A stretch of DNA of 64,000 nucleotides from Orbilia blumenaviensis (GCA_036872755.1 JAVHNS010000013.1:1054001-1118000), one strand, 5' to 3'. Shown: positions 11,739 through 23,949, counted from the stretch's first letter. Notes: a model not told the origin generated them from the sequence alone. Made by a program: numbers and translations.

Positions 11739-12194
11739 ATGTTCGGTCTCAACTTCTTCAAACGCCCACAAGCCCTGCAAATCTACATTGCAGCTTATGA
11801 TCGCGGCCTTGATGCCGCTGGCAATCAAAAGCCCGACCACTGGGCTATCATCATCACAAAATCCCTTTCCCACGCAGGAACAGCCCACCATGTCATCCAC
11901 GGTCACCCATTGTTTGAGTACCGTCCACGCGATGACGTCTATGTTCTGAAATCACAGAGCTTGGCCCATGTTCTACATGTTGGAAAGGTTTACGAAAAGG
12001 ATGTTAAGAAGGTTGAGGAGATTTTTGAGAAGGTGGAAGTTAATAACGTCGACAAGGATTGGAATTGCCAGAATTGGGTCATTGAAGCGATTACGGGTTG
12101 CATTGGGGTCAGCGGTGTGAGCCTTGAGAAGGGAGTTAAGGTTGAAAAGTTGAGGGAGTTGGTTAAGGCAGCCAGTGATGGCAGGGATATGTAA
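11739..12194 (+). CDS. conserved-looking fungal protein of unknown function (151 aa)
   Basis: Single-exon protein of 151 residues. It begins with MFGLNFFKRP and reads as a compact cytosolic domain: strand-like LQIYIAAYDRG, then DHWAIII with His34-Trp35, later VLHVGKVY (about 78-85), and near the end DWNCQNWVIEAI with Cys110 and Trp113. The pattern of an early H-W and a late N-C-x-x-W-V resembles a family of small fungal uncharacterised proteins (possibly DUF6914), and a Cys/His pair of this kind is also seen in papain-like folds. That relationship is a recollection of pattern, not a search result. The final segment is lysine/glutamate-rich and probably helical. Codon use is ordinary and the start ATG follows a CCAAA context. 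Confidence 0.75.
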   Translation: MFGLNFFKRPQALQIYIAAYDRGLDAAGNQKPDHWAIIITKSLSHAGTAHHVIHGHPLFEYRPRDDVYVLKSQSLAHVLHVGKVYEKDVKKVEEIFEKVEVNNVDKDWNCQNWVIEAITGCIGVSGVSLEKGVKVEKLRELVKAASDGRDM

Positions 12195-14411
12195 AGAGAT
12201 GGAAGAACGTCTCGAGCTGTAGCTATCCTGGAGCCTTTGGAGCTTCGTCTTCATTGTCTTCCCCTTTTTTATTTTTCGAATTAGCGTGTTTCTGTTTCCG
12301 TATTCTATATTTCCTTTGTGTCTCTTAATCCTAATTTGATTCTCTTTGGTAATTCAGCATGTCTTATCAGACTCAGTGTATGAGGGAGCAGCTTTGGCAA
12401 ATCTGCATTCTTGTCAAACATCGACATATATGTTGAGGATCGTATGCATGTTCGATAGCACGATCTGCTTAATAATTTTTAATACAAGAACCTTTGTTCT
12501 TCGCCTGGCATGCTTTGTAGTTGTTGCTACGTTGTGAGTAGTTCGAAGTTAACTTTAACCAGCCAGTTGCTAGTTGTCGCACTGGTATGGAGCAGACAAA
12601 AAGTGGGTGAATTATAAACTCTAGCCTTCCGTCCGCGTTCGGGGGTCAAAATGTGGATTATATACATGTGGCTGTGAAGTATGCAAATCTAAGCAGCCGG
12701 TTGAAGAAACAATTCCGTAATTGTACCCGTGATATTTGGGCATTTTTCCTCGTTGGATACATATCATATACAATAATATAACCAGGCTCAGCTCATATCA
12801 ATGACTTACATAAAGTAGACTATTCCCAAGTCAAAGCTTCCGATCAAGGAAAGGCGTTGTACTATCGACATGTCATGAATGTATCGAAAAGAAGCTAGCC
12901 AGTCGTGTATTCCGAAAACCCTGCTAACCCGGGCCACGGTGGAAAGCTTATATGACTATAGCGGCTTGTCTAATGGCCCGCGATCGGACCCTGCGTGTCT
13001 CAATTAACTACTAGTGCCGTTCTGGACTCCTTATGAGCTTGTTTACCTAAAATTATTATCGATAACCATCTTAGCTCGAGCTCCGAGGGATCAAAATGGA
13101 GGGCTTTTCGGCTTTGGGGCTAACGAGAGAAATGCTATAGGTGATTGATCGCGTGTGTCTTAAGTTCTAGTTTAGATCTACTACTATATATAGCTGATGG
13201 GGGGCACTAATCATATGGGCTACCAGGCACTCGAACATGGGACGAAAGTCGCATCCACCTCGCTAGGCCCATGAGACAAATATCTAAAGCCTAAAAGTTA
13301 TTAAGTAGGGCGGTGAATAGGGTCTCCCCAACGGAGCAATGCGGGCACTGGGGAAAGGACAATATTACCCAATATGGAGAAGCCGAGCTCGTATGTCTAG
13401 TAAGGAATGTCCTAATACTTAAGTAATTAATAAACATAATACACTATTCCAAGCGCTAGTAGAAAGTTGGCATAGAGGGTTGTCAACCCACTTGTCCGTC
13501 TAGGCGTGGAGGGTACTCAAAATAGAACACCGACTAATTGTAGTTGAGTATTAACTAACCTACTGTCCTAGAGAAAAGGGTCTCGGCCCTTCAGTAAACT
13601 GGTTCGCAAAGCCCCAAAGTGGGCTTCACGGTAAGGGTACCCGAGGTGGGCATGGTATTTAGACCAGTTGTTGATCTAAACCTGGTAAACATAGCTATGC
13701 TTCAGTTCCAGTCATACCATGTCCCCTCAAAACCTTTCGTATGGCGGCGGCGAAAACGCCCGCGAGGCTGTCATAACTTTCGTAGGAGGCTGTAGCGCTG
13801 TCGGCGGGCTTTAAATAAAAGGGCTAATGTTTCTCCGCGTAAAAAATCTGGGATGAGCAATCGGTGTGACCTCAATGCGCGGACAGATATAAAATTATAT
13901 TTACTTGAAGAAGTAGCTTTATACCCAGGCGCTAGTTATCCAAGTTGCTTAGAATGATACACTAGTACCCAGGTCTATATGGCCTACTGGTACTCTATAT
14001 TCACATTATTTAATGGATCGAGCCTCTTCTAGCTCGGAATTGGGATATCCGCTTAACGACGTCTGGTCCACAGGAGAAACAATTATGTAGGCTGCAATGA
14101 CGACGCTGGAAACCCTTCGCATAGCTGTGAATACGCACGCGGCACATGCGTACATTTAGTACAGGAAACTTCAAAGCCGCATCGATAATATAGATACTGA
14201 TAGTTCGGTCGGGTTTCTGAACTTAAGCTCAGCTATACAGTGATCAACATACTATATCGAGAGTTGTTTGTGGTATTTCGCTAGATTATAGTTTTGGTTC
14301 CAGATTTGGTCCGTGTCTTGAATAAGAAAGGATTCGCCGCAAATTTAATGATTCACCAGACCAAAATTGAATTTCAATGGTGCAGTCTTAGTTAGTTTCA
14401 GCTACACTCAC
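12195..14411. other. gene desert with no long open frame
   Basis: After a short 3' region of the preceding gene, the stretch from 12538 to 14366 has no open frame of 60 codons on either strand. Stops are dense in all six frames and TA dinucleotides look frequent. This is typical of decayed repeat DNA, but no transposon protein can be recognised by eye. A 54-nt tRNA-like remnant sits at 13217-13270. Confidence 0.55.
13217..13270 (-). other. tRNA-3'-half-like remnant (pol III B-box-like)
   Basis: Read on the minus strand the segment begins GGGCCTAGCGAGG and ends CCTGGTAGCCC. It contains ATGTTCGAGTGCC, close to the pol III B box GGTTCGANTCC. The ends GGGC/GCCC can pair. It is only 54 nt with no anticodon arm or complete D arm, so it is not a functional tRNA. 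It could be a degraded tRNA-derived short interspersed element or chance. Confidence 0.25.
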
Positions 14412-14765
14412 ATGGATCAGGTACTGAAATCCACATTGGTTAAACTTGAGTCTCCTCGCAGTGCCCCCCCTCTGACGTCAAATTTGCAAATGTTGTGCAT
14501 GTCAGACCGGTTACTACCAGGTGCATCTGGAATTATTGTGAACCAATATCCCTGCATTATAACAATAAATGCAGGTGAGCCAAACAGCCTTAACACAAAA
14601 AGTGGCGCTTTCACATGTGGCTGGATAAAATACCCCACCACAAAAAAAGAAGGGGAAAGGATGGGATTCGCGAATTCGGAGACGCTTGAAGATATTCCGG
14701 TTCCTGGCAAGGGAAGGAAAAAAGCTTGGACCTCGCCCAAGGGGGTCTGTAACGTTGACGGCTAA
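14412..14765 (+). other. unsupported open frame, 117 codons
   Basis: An ATG-started frame of 117 codons that begins MDQVLKSTLVKLESPRSAPP. It has no recognisable domain, signal peptide or clear codon preference, and the reverse strand is also open (14417-14740). It may be a fragment of a decayed gene or repeat. It is listed because it interrupts an otherwise stop-dense region. Confidence 0.15.
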
Positions 14766-14816
14766 GTTGCCATTGTTGTGCTATGCAAAATGCATCAACA
14801 TCACGAAAGCTACTTA

Positions 14817-14818
<2 letters not shown>

Positions 14819-14853
<35 letters not shown>

Positions 14854-14856
14854 AAA
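14819..14856. repeat. poly(T)28 followed by poly(A)10
   Basis: A run of 28 T (14819-14846) is followed directly by 10 A (14847-14856). The junction is self-complementary over 20 bases. It may mark the end of an old retroposed sequence on the minus strand, but no body is recognisable. Confidence 0.85.
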
Positions 14857-17599
14857 TATGGGCCGATGAAATGGTAACCAGAGCTGGACTGGCACTGATG
14901 GGAATCTTGAAACCATGGTCGCCTCCCGTTGGAAATGAAGGAACATCCTAGGAAGCTTACGAGACTCACTCTACCCGCATGCAAGCTTTGCCGTAAGCAG
15001 GGCCGACGAAACGGTAGATAGCGCCGTACCCGAAAATATCAAGGTCAGTTAAAACAGGGCCAGATATTATGAGCTCGTTGATGTACTGCATGGATGGTGA
15101 GGGTTAAGCTGCATGAGAGTGCAGCAGTGGGTGTACTGGACATGGTCTGCTGGACCTCCAAGGGCCTGAAGGATGGAGGCCCAGGCCGCAGAACAGGGCG
15201 TTTTCATCTGATCCTGGCATGAGAAAGCAGCGGAAAATAGGGGAATTCGTCGATGAGGAAGGAGGGCACGTAGAAGAAAAGAATTTTAGGTTATCACGAG
15301 CTAGAGGGAAATCGGGGCTCGTCTACTTGGTGCCGGATTTCATGCATGTTTCTGACTGATGGAGATAGAGCTACTCTTTGGAACTGGGGCAAGAGATGTA
15401 GGGCGACGAAGGTGGGAGAGGGCCTCATGCACCTTCCATAAATGCATAACTCGATGCTTGGGTGGTCCGCATCTGTATGGTCGACCGGAGCTTGCAGCAG
15501 CATGAGCGTTGCTTATTGGCCAGCATCCGCGATGGGCGGGAGCTGTACGGAGACTGGGACTGGGAGATGGTCTCTTCGCTCCCAGTCGATATCATTGTAG
15601 GCGAATGAAAGAAACTCCAGGCCAGGCGTTTGAGATATGTGGGTCCGTAGAGGGTGGGAGGGAGGCTAAGTCGGTACCTACTTACCCACTAAGTACCTAT
15701 TAGATGCTTACTTGTACTTGGTAGAAGAGCAATACATACATATGATAACAACACCATGTCCAGTATCTGGGAATAATAAAAAATAAAAGAAAAGAAAAGG
15801 AAAAAAACAAAAAAAAACAAAAAGGCAGTTTGGCAGTTAGGATAGTACTTGCTCAGGGCCTGCAGAGTAGCTGGCAAGTACCCAAGTAGTTAGAGTGAGT
15901 CGTTAACAGCCAGCAATTACCAATTAACCAGTAGTAATGATATGTTAATGCAATGCTCAAGCTGCTAGTTAATCGAGTCCTCCGGTTTCAGGTACTCGAG
16001 CACGATTCCGCACAGCTACGCAGAGAATAAAGGTGCTTGCTTGCTCAACTCCACGGCCGGCAAGAGGCTGGGGATAAATACAAGGACCTGGTCGTCTGTT
16101 GATTGTGTTGTTGCTGGTACCTGAATGAATCTATTTCTCCCCCTCGTCCTCGTCCTGCATCTCTCCACCTTTAAACTCGTCCAGATCCCTCAGGAACACT
16201 GCATAAGGCCCCTCGCTCCATTCCACTCTCCGAAATTCCTTCGAGAAACCGAAAGACAATTGTCATCCCGGCCTTCCTATCCAATCATTCGACTATTTTC
16301 ACGTTAGGCCGCCTGGTTTTCAGCTGGACTGGTTGGGCATCTTCTAATTCCCCCCCATCCATCCATCCATCCATCCACCCATCCATCAGTTGTCGTGGTG
16401 GTACAAAAGGCGCAGGTGTCGGTTCTTCTGCCTAGGAAGGAAAACTAATAGTAATTTCATAACAACTTGTCTGCTTCGTCATTCGATTCCGGAGAAGGGA
16501 ACAACAGTAACAGGCAGGCTACGAGAAGAGGCTTCGTCTTCTCTGTCTCAGTTTCGGGCCACCTTCCCTCAAGCCACCATCGTACGCCATCCAATCTCAT
16601 CGGTTTCCTCCCTGTTCCAGACCTCATCTCAATCAATAGCCGAAATCCACACCAATTTGTAGTTAACTACACAACAACAAAAAAAAACAGGAACAGAAAT
16701 TAGAAAAAGAAAAGAATAGAGTCAGAAAAGATAGCAACGCCGAGACTAGGATACTGGCGACTGGCAAGGGCACCTTTCTGTGGATCTATGCTTCTTATTT
16801 CCACTCTTGTGGTGGCTGAATCTGGATTTTTACGTACTTGACGCTGCAATATTAAACCCGGTATCACATCAACTGTTACCAGCTAGGTTAGTGCAAGATC
16901 TGGCGATCTAAAGATCGTGAAAACTGGCTACCCGTTTCTTCTAGCCGGTAGGGCCCCTCTTTTTCTTTGGAAAGGATTTCGCCTGGTCCGTTCTGAAATA
17001 TCGCTTATCCCCTTCCGATCTTGTTTTGCTCCTTCACTTTCATCGGAGATATATACCAACTGGGAATTAGGTATCATCAAGTCACCGTTCCATTACTCTT
17101 TCCTAGGATAATATTGTTCAAAATTGGTACAAAGTGGGAGAACAATGCTATGACACTGTGGATCTAGGCGTCGGGAAATATTACGCCATCATTCAGAAAT
17201 TTAATTAAAATTCAAGGCCCATTCCACAGCTCAACCAGCAAACAAAAACACACCTACCACTGGTTGGTTCGTGGACTGGATTCCGTTGGTCTTAGAAACC
17301 AACCAGAACCTCGATAGCCGTACGAAATCTAGCGGACTTACATAACTGCTGCTGCCACTGCCCCCTGTGAGTTGACTTATCGGCAACCTTGTGCAACGAG
17401 GCCTTGACGGACGCAGCTAAGCTACGGGAAAAGGCAAACCGACGGTCTCAATCATTGAGTACACGTACTTGCGCTGCACAGTGTCGCTCGGGCCTACCGA
17501 AGCCTCTTTATAGCAAACTTTGAGGGTTGATCATCGTGGTAGTTACCGACTTGCAAAGGGCGACTTGCCACGCAGCTGGAGGTCCAGTGTGTCGTGACA
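14857..17599. other. long upstream region of the RasGAP gene
   Basis: No gene supported. From about 16100 the sequence is pyrimidine-rich with many short upstream frames, a (CCAT)n microsatellite and possible transcription starts. It is probably promoter plus a long 5' leader of the GAP gene at 17600. Open frames at 16125-16307, 16390-16703 and 16917-17111 look like leader sequence, not protein. A TAGGTACC-type motif cluster is at about 15670-15730. Confidence 0.45.
16355..16387 (+). repeat. (CCAT)n microsatellite
   Basis: Five uninterrupted CCAT units followed by one interrupted CCACCC and two further ATC(C) units. It lies in the presumed 5' leader or promoter of the RasGAP gene. Confidence 0.9.
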
Positions 17600-20500
17600 A
17601 TGATGGTTTCTCTGAATGGAGTGGGAACAAATGGGATGATAGCTGGGTCGACAAATTCAACTGGGAGAGCCTTTGGGAGACCATCTTCGAGTAGTAACTC
17701 GCCTGAACGGAAGGTTAGCAAGACAGTCAGACGGAGCCAGTCCGCTACAATGTCTATGAATAGTCTTGCGCAATTTAGGGATATGACAATCCGTCCGGTG
17801 GCCCAGGATACGAGTGATGACGAAATAAAGAGGGATTCACACCCAAGATCCGCATTGTCAACTCCTCCTCGGACGCCAAACAATGATGTCTACAAAGCCG
17901 AGTCGCGGGCAGGTCAATTCCCTCTGCCCACTCGAAATGCGACGTTTGCGCCAACTAGTCACCCCCAACAGTTGTCAAACGAAAAGACAATTGAATATCG
18001 CACCCGAGCAAGAGCTGTACCACATTCTCCGTCGAGTAGCACGGATGAAACAGACGTTACGGCGATTGCTACTCCAATAAACGAGATAACTGTCAATACC
18101 TCGTTCCAGGCATTAAGAGGAAGACCCTATGCCCCTGGGACGTCTCCTCACCAAAGCCAACCATCATCGCCAGTTCCTCAATCCGCCCCTCCTATTATCG
18201 GGTCAGGTGCTCAAATTTCGACAACTATATATGCATCGAATGGTACCTCACAACGAACAGCTACGCCCAAATCAGCCAATAATGCTAAATTGCTTAAGCA
18301 AAGGACTATCAAGAAGGAAACCTCGAACGGTGCTCTAAATTCGACTTCGGAGTCGCTGTCCAGTTTAAAAACAGTTCAAGGAGGCGATGCCAGTAAAGTA
18401 CTTGGATTGATGAAAGAACTACGGGGGAAGATGGAAGGCAACTTAGAATATAGGATTGGGGATGGTATGACCTGGACGAAGGGTTTTTGTGTTATCCAAG
18501 AAGAGACTGGCCGACTCACTCATCTCAAGGACGACAAGAACAAGGTTACAGTCATTGGGGACCTCCGTGGATGTCAAATACGAACGAGTGGAAGCAAGTC
18601 CGACGACTATGAGGGCATTATCGAAGTATCTACGTTCAGTTCACGTCAAGATGTCAAACTTCGACCATTGAGTGCCTATCACTACGATTGCTGGCTGGCC
18701 GCCCTGCTTTGTTGGCAACCAATACGTCCTGCTGGGCCTAATAACAAGAAAATCAAGACGCAGCCAGTTCGACTAACAACTGATCGGAAAGTAGACCGGC
18801 GGCGTAACTCTGATGCCACTGTTTTGAGGGAAGCCGCTATTATAAAGGTTGGTAAGATGATGTTGTGGGATCGGAGTGGGCACAGCAGCAATACCCAATC
18901 TGCGACTACGCCCAAAGACAAATCGTCGAAATCAACCAAAGCGATCGGCCCTACTTGGCGGAGAATTTCGTGTATTCTCCAAGAGAACGGCGAATTCAAA
19001 CTTTACAACGAGACCGATGTTGCCTTACTAAATGTAGTAACATTGTCGTCACTATCTCGTTCTTCCATCCAATATTTGGACCCTTCTGTGCTTGGGATGG
19101 AATACTGTATCGGTATTTATCCACACGCAAGCACAAATACACGGTTCCAAGCCGGGACACCGCCAATATACCTTGCTTTGGATACAAAGATCTTGTTTGA
19201 GGTCTGGTTCGTTCTACTAAGGGCGTATACCGTACCTGAGCTCTATGGGCCCGCTGGTGTAGCTGGTCTCAGCGCCTCGACAACCGCATCTCCTCAGACT
19301 CCTGCTGTTGTTCAAAATTTCGAGTTCGGGGCGTCTGCTCTCACCGATGCGTTTAGAGTGCCTCGACTTCTAAGCATGAAGATCGTTGAAGCCAAGCTTC
19401 CTGGGCTCCCTAGTCAGCCAGACGACCATCGACACCAATTCGGCGAGAAGAAGGACATTGAATTCTTTTTCGAACTGTTCATCGACGGGGACATACGTGC
19501 TCGGTCACCACCGCGGGTAAAGGGTCCAAGTTGCATGTGGATGGAAACCTTCGAGTTCAATGAGCTACCCTCACAAGTAAACGTTATTGAGGTAGTGCTG
19601 AAGCAGAGGAGTGTAAAGCACAAGCGAGACCGTGGGCCGACTAGTAGTAATGGGCCTCTATCGACCTATCAGATAATAACAGGTGAAGCGATCGGGGTTA
19701 TCACGATTAACCTTAACGACCTAGAGTTTGATGCCGAGTCGGATACCTGGTGGCCCATAATTCCTGTTTCTAAAGCCCAGGAAGCGCCTCTTGGCGAAGT
19801 CATGCTGCGAATAAGGAAGGAGGAGCTTGTAGTCCTCATGATGGAGGAGTACAAACCTTTACTCGAGGTATGCTATCTCCCATTAATGGTTTCTCTATCT
19901 GCGCATTCTATTCTAACCTCATTACACAGCTTCTTCTAAATTTCAACAATGGTCTCACGATCTTGATTGGCCAAATAGTGAATACTGATCTCCGACGATT
20001 GGCTCATACTTTATTAAAAGTTTTTCAGGTCTCCGGGAAGTCAGTGGAATGGCTCATGGCCCTTGCTGAAGCAGATGTCAGCGGAATCTACAAAGATGGA
20101 GGACAGAAGGCTCTGCCGAATGCTGGATCCTCCGCGGAAGTCGATGTTCAACTGAACCAGGCGAACCCCGACCCCTCCGTTAAATCGGATAGCACAAAGC
20201 GTGCCCAGATGGAGGCTAATATATTATTCCGCGGAAACTCGCTACTGACCAAAGCCGTGGAAGCGCATATGGCACGTTTTGGCAAGGAATACATGGATGA
20301 AACCATTGGCCACCACGTCAAGCGAATTGCGGAGGAGGATACTTACTGCGAGGTGGATCCCATGAAATGCAAAAATCAGGATGAGATCAAGCAAAACTGG
20401 AAGACACTCAACTCGCTGGTCAGGAGTGTCTGGCAGTCGATATCCAGCTCTGGGGGTAAGTGTCCGTTAGAAGTCAGGAAGGTACTATATCACATTAGGC

Positions 20501-21614
20501 TGTGCGTGGAAGAGAAGTTTGGCGGCATTATCTCCGGCCCTACCTATTCCAGTGTTTCTGGGTTTTTGTTTTTGCGGTTCTTCTGCCCAGCGATTATGAA
20601 CCCGAAGATGTTCGGCCTTTTGAAGGGTAGGTCTCCATAATTCGAGGCTAGGCTGTATGGGTTCCACTGCTAATCTTGGATTAGATCATCCTGGCACACG
20701 CGCTCAACGGACACTCACATTAGTGGCAAAGAGTCTTCAAGGCTTAGCAAATATGACTACCTTCGGTGTCAAAGAGCCATGGTTTGAGCAGATGAACGAG
20801 TTCTTAGTTGTAAGTACCCCTTGTTGGAATCACCTGATCTCCCCTCTCCTCTAGCTACTACGGGTACCAGATGCTAATATCTTTGAAGGAACATAACGGA
20901 GAATTTAAGCGATACATAGACTCAGTGAGCGCATCTCCCCCAGAAATCCTGAGCTTCCAAGTTCCGCCATCATATGCCACGCCCATCACAATCCAGGCGC
21001 GCCTTCAACAAGGTTCGAAGGAAGGGTTCCCATCACTGCCCTTCCTTATCGACCAACCTCGCGCTATTGGGAGGTTGGTGCAAATGTGGTTGAAATGGCA
21101 CGAACTTCAGGAAACGAGAGGGGGCTCCTTAAATCACCCTAAAGTAGCTGGTAATGAGGACGTCTTAAGGTTTCACGAACTGTGCTTGCACCTCAAAGAG
21201 CGGATGGCCACATGCGTGGAACGGGCCGAGAACGCAGAGAGGCCATCGAGTAGTCTATCTGGTCGATGGGAGGCTGTTGCGGAAAGTGTAACATCATCTG
21301 CATCAAGTACGGGTGCAGTATGGGACGGCACAGGCAAGGAGCCTATTACCGGTGCCGGGTATTCCCTTTCCTCCACGCCTACACCCACATCCGCTGTTTC
21401 GAATAAAGTGGCTGCATCTCCCGGTGGGGGCAACAACTATACTAGTAGAGCGGTTTCTGCTACGAATTATAAGAATGGGAATGCGCTCCCAGCTAGCGGG
21501 TTTGATGACGACGACAACGACCACTCAAATATTGCACACGTTGGGAAAACTAAGATTGTCGATTTTGTTGGTGGAATCAAAAAGAAAGTGCAGGCTGCTA
21601 AAGATGCACACTAA
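17600..21614 (+). CDS. BUD2: BUD2/CLA2-like Ras-family GTPase-activating protein, 4 exons
   Basis: GTPase-activating protein for a Ras-family GTPase, by family a regulator of polarity (Rsr1/Bud1 in yeast). Exons 17600-19867, 19930-20626, 20685-20809 and 20871-21614 give 1277 residues. The first in-frame ATG is at 17600. After a disordered Ser/Thr/Pro-rich N-terminus (about 1-260) come a PH-like domain (about 277-372), a second PH-like segment (about 415-545), a C2-like domain (about 588-741) and the RasGAP domain. The arginine finger is intact: LFRGNSLLTKAVE with Arg857. The FLR signature is FLFLRFFCPAIMNP at about 967-981. The C-terminus is Ser/Gly-rich and ends in a lysine-rich helix. Domain order favours BUD2 over the much longer IRA/neurofibromin type; the ortholog call itself is less certain than RasGAP. 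Confidence 0.88.
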
Positions 21615-23109
21615 AAGACATGCCTTTCTGTCATTGATGTTGCGGTTGTGGGTGGTTAGGGTGTCTTGAGCTATTTCTTTATTTTTCGGCTGTTCTTTTT
21701 TTCGGTGAATCTTTTTTTTTTTTTTTTTTCATTTTTTCTCTTAGTTCATCGCCCGCTTCTAGATTATTATGTCAGCGGTTTCCAGATATCACTTTGTAAC
21801 GGCCGGTCTTTAAGCATTTCCCGTGTACTTGATTTTCAGTGCCTTATTATGTCAATGTTTATTTGCGAGCATGATTGTCCCTTTGGTGAAGCGATGGCAG
21901 TACCGCAGTTGCATGTATGGATGACCTCGAGATGCCATGTTAAGGTAGTCTTCATTGATGATATAAACCCGACATCTTGCATTCCTTTTCAACCCTTTAG
22001 TTTCGCACCCGTTAGCATACCTCTATGGGTAGGGGCTAGTCTCGGTCCCAGACGCTGTTGACCACAACTGTGGGTAGGGGCTTTATCTAGTTTCGAAATT
22101 TCAGTATTTGTCTGCTTTCCCCAGTTTGAAGCAGCATATTCACGTCCTGCCATGGTCGCGTACGCAATACACACGTCTTGCTTTTTGGCTACCTATTATA
22201 AATTTACATCCGCTTTTCTAGAATCTATGAATTGCACGGCCATCAAGAATATAGTTTCGCACGGTGTCCTACCGGTTAATTAAATGACTGGTTTCGCACT
22301 GGGCATAGTAAATATGGACAACCCGGGACGGGACCAGCACAATCCTTGAATGTGTTAGCCGACCGTTATGAAAAAGAAGCGAGACTTGACTCCAGCCTAG
22401 CTTTCAAGTGCTTCTCTAGATGGCAAGAGATACCCAAGGCCAGTACCTACTTACCTATTACGTCAGCAATATTAGTTGGCCTATAACTAAGGCTGGATAG
22501 GTATTGTCAGCAAAATTAAAAGTAATACGTTGATCGACAAGCGTTGTGTTGTAGTTAACTCTTTCTAAAAAATATACACATAAAATGGTCTCGTTGAAAG
22601 ATATTTTTGTAAATCGCCTTGCATTGAACGGCAATGCAGTGTCAAACACAGGATGCACCAGCATCAACAACCTAAACCGGTTTCCCACCCAAAAGCCCTT
22701 AGCACCAGTACCGGAAAAACTTACTGGATTGATTGTTTGGCAGTGTCTGCGTATTTCCTCAAAGCCCGGTGACTCGGACGACCACGGACAGGAGTCTCCA
22801 CGCGGACGATAGAAGCCCCGCTACAACTGCTGGTCATGGATCCTACTTTGGAAGTGTCTTGCATACATCTGTTCGATCAAGCTCAAGCATCGCAGTGACC
22901 TATAAGCTAGCTGGGCCAGGGCAAGGCGCACACGCAAACAACCTACCTATTTATATAAGAACTCAACGGAATCACCATCATTTCGGTTCCGTGCAAAACG
23001 ACATTCTGATTACTTATCCCCATTGAAACACTCCGGATCTATTCAGGCGTCCGCAGGCTTACCGAACCACCGCTATTATCCACCGGGGCCGGAGTTGCCG
23101 GTAACAAAA
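21615..23109. other. intergenic region downstream of RasGAP
   Basis: A T-rich 3' region with an 18-nt poly(T) run (21712-21729) follows the GAP gene. GTGGGTAGGGGCT-like sequence occurs twice (about 22027 and 22067). An ATG frame of 75 codons at 22585-22812 could be an upstream exon of the F-box gene, but no convincing splice was found. A GTACCTACTTACCTA motif lies at about 22443. Confidence 0.45.
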
Positions 23110-23949
23110 ATGCAACGTCGACAACACAAATTAATCGAGGATCTGCCACCCTGGAACGGGATACGCCCGCAGTCATGTAAAACGTCCCTTCCTCTTCCCA
23201 CCGAGCTTCAGGAACACATCCTCCGCTATCTTTCGCTCGACGCCCGTGTCGTAGCCTCCTGTGTTTGCCGAAAATGGGCAGATATTCTTGCCGAGTCACC
23301 TAATTCTCGGAAACAGCGGTATACCTACACCACTCCATCAACTGACAGTAATGTTACGGTACACCGCCTTGTCGCCGCTAGTACGGGGCATATGCAGTGT
23401 ACCCTTCAGGATGGAAAAGTTACAAAATACACCTTTTTTTGCTGGCGGCCTGACAAAGCGAAGCCCCTGCGAGTTGACATCACGCACTCGCCGTTCTTGG
23501 ACGATCCTGTTTTTCTTAGCCCGCCGATTGAAGAGGCTTCGGGAGCAGTCCTATTGGGAGAGCTGACATTTAGGATTGGCGGTGTTATATGTGACCCTAT
23601 CCTTCGTGGGTTTTTCTGGAATGGAGACGACGAGGCCTCAGAAGGAGCGTTTATTACCGTTAGGCAGATGACAGAGCGAATTGCGAAGCGTTTGGTATTA
23701 GAGATTGGGTCATCGAGGTTATTGGCGGATCGCGGGTTGACCAGTGCGGGGGCTAAGTTGAAATTTAGACCTACAGGGCGCTGGACCGAAAATGCGGGCC
23801 ATGGCATGGATGCAGTCAGGGACAACATGTCGGTTGTCGAGACCAGCGCGAGATTTGGAGAAAAGAGTCCTTACCAAGGGTTTGTGAAGCAGAATCCTTA
23901 CCAACAAAACTTAAAGTTTGCCCAGAATAACGGGAGATGGGGTAAATAG
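23110..23949 (+). CDS. F-box protein, unknown substrate
   Basis: Protein of 279 residues starting at the first ATG (MQRRQHKLIEDLPPW). The frame is open upstream to a TTG at 23023, so an upstream exon is possible. The F-box is at about residues 28-62: LPLPTELQEHILRYLSLDAR followed by VVASCVCRKWADILAESP. F-box proteins bind Skp1 and bring substrates to the SCF ubiquitin ligase. The rest has no repeat type I can name: KYTFFCWRPDKAKPLRVDI, SPFLDDPVFLSPP, FRIGGVI and a helix FITVRQMTERIAKRL. The same layout is seen in the gene at 41817-42608, suggesting one subfamily. The last 30 residues are Asn/Gln/Gly-rich (NPYQQNLKFAQNNGRWGK). Confidence 0.75.
   Translation: MQRRQHKLIEDLPPWNGIRPQSCKTSLPLPTELQEHILRYLSLDARVVASCVCRKWADILAESPNSRKQRYTYTTPSTDSNVTVHRLVAASTGHMQCTLQDGKVTKYTFFCWRPDKAKPLRVDITHSPFLDDPVFLSPPIEEASGAVLLGELTFRIGGVICDPILRGFFWNGDDEASEGAFITVRQMTERIAKRLVLEIGSSRLLADRGLTSAGAKLKFRPTGRWTENAGHGMDAVRDNMSVVETSARFGEKSPYQGFVKQNPYQQNLKFAQNNGRWGK

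Noticed and set aside
22585..22812. 75-codon ATG frame upstream of an F-box gene
   Set aside because: No splice that joins it in frame to the F-box exon was convincing, and it has no features of its own.
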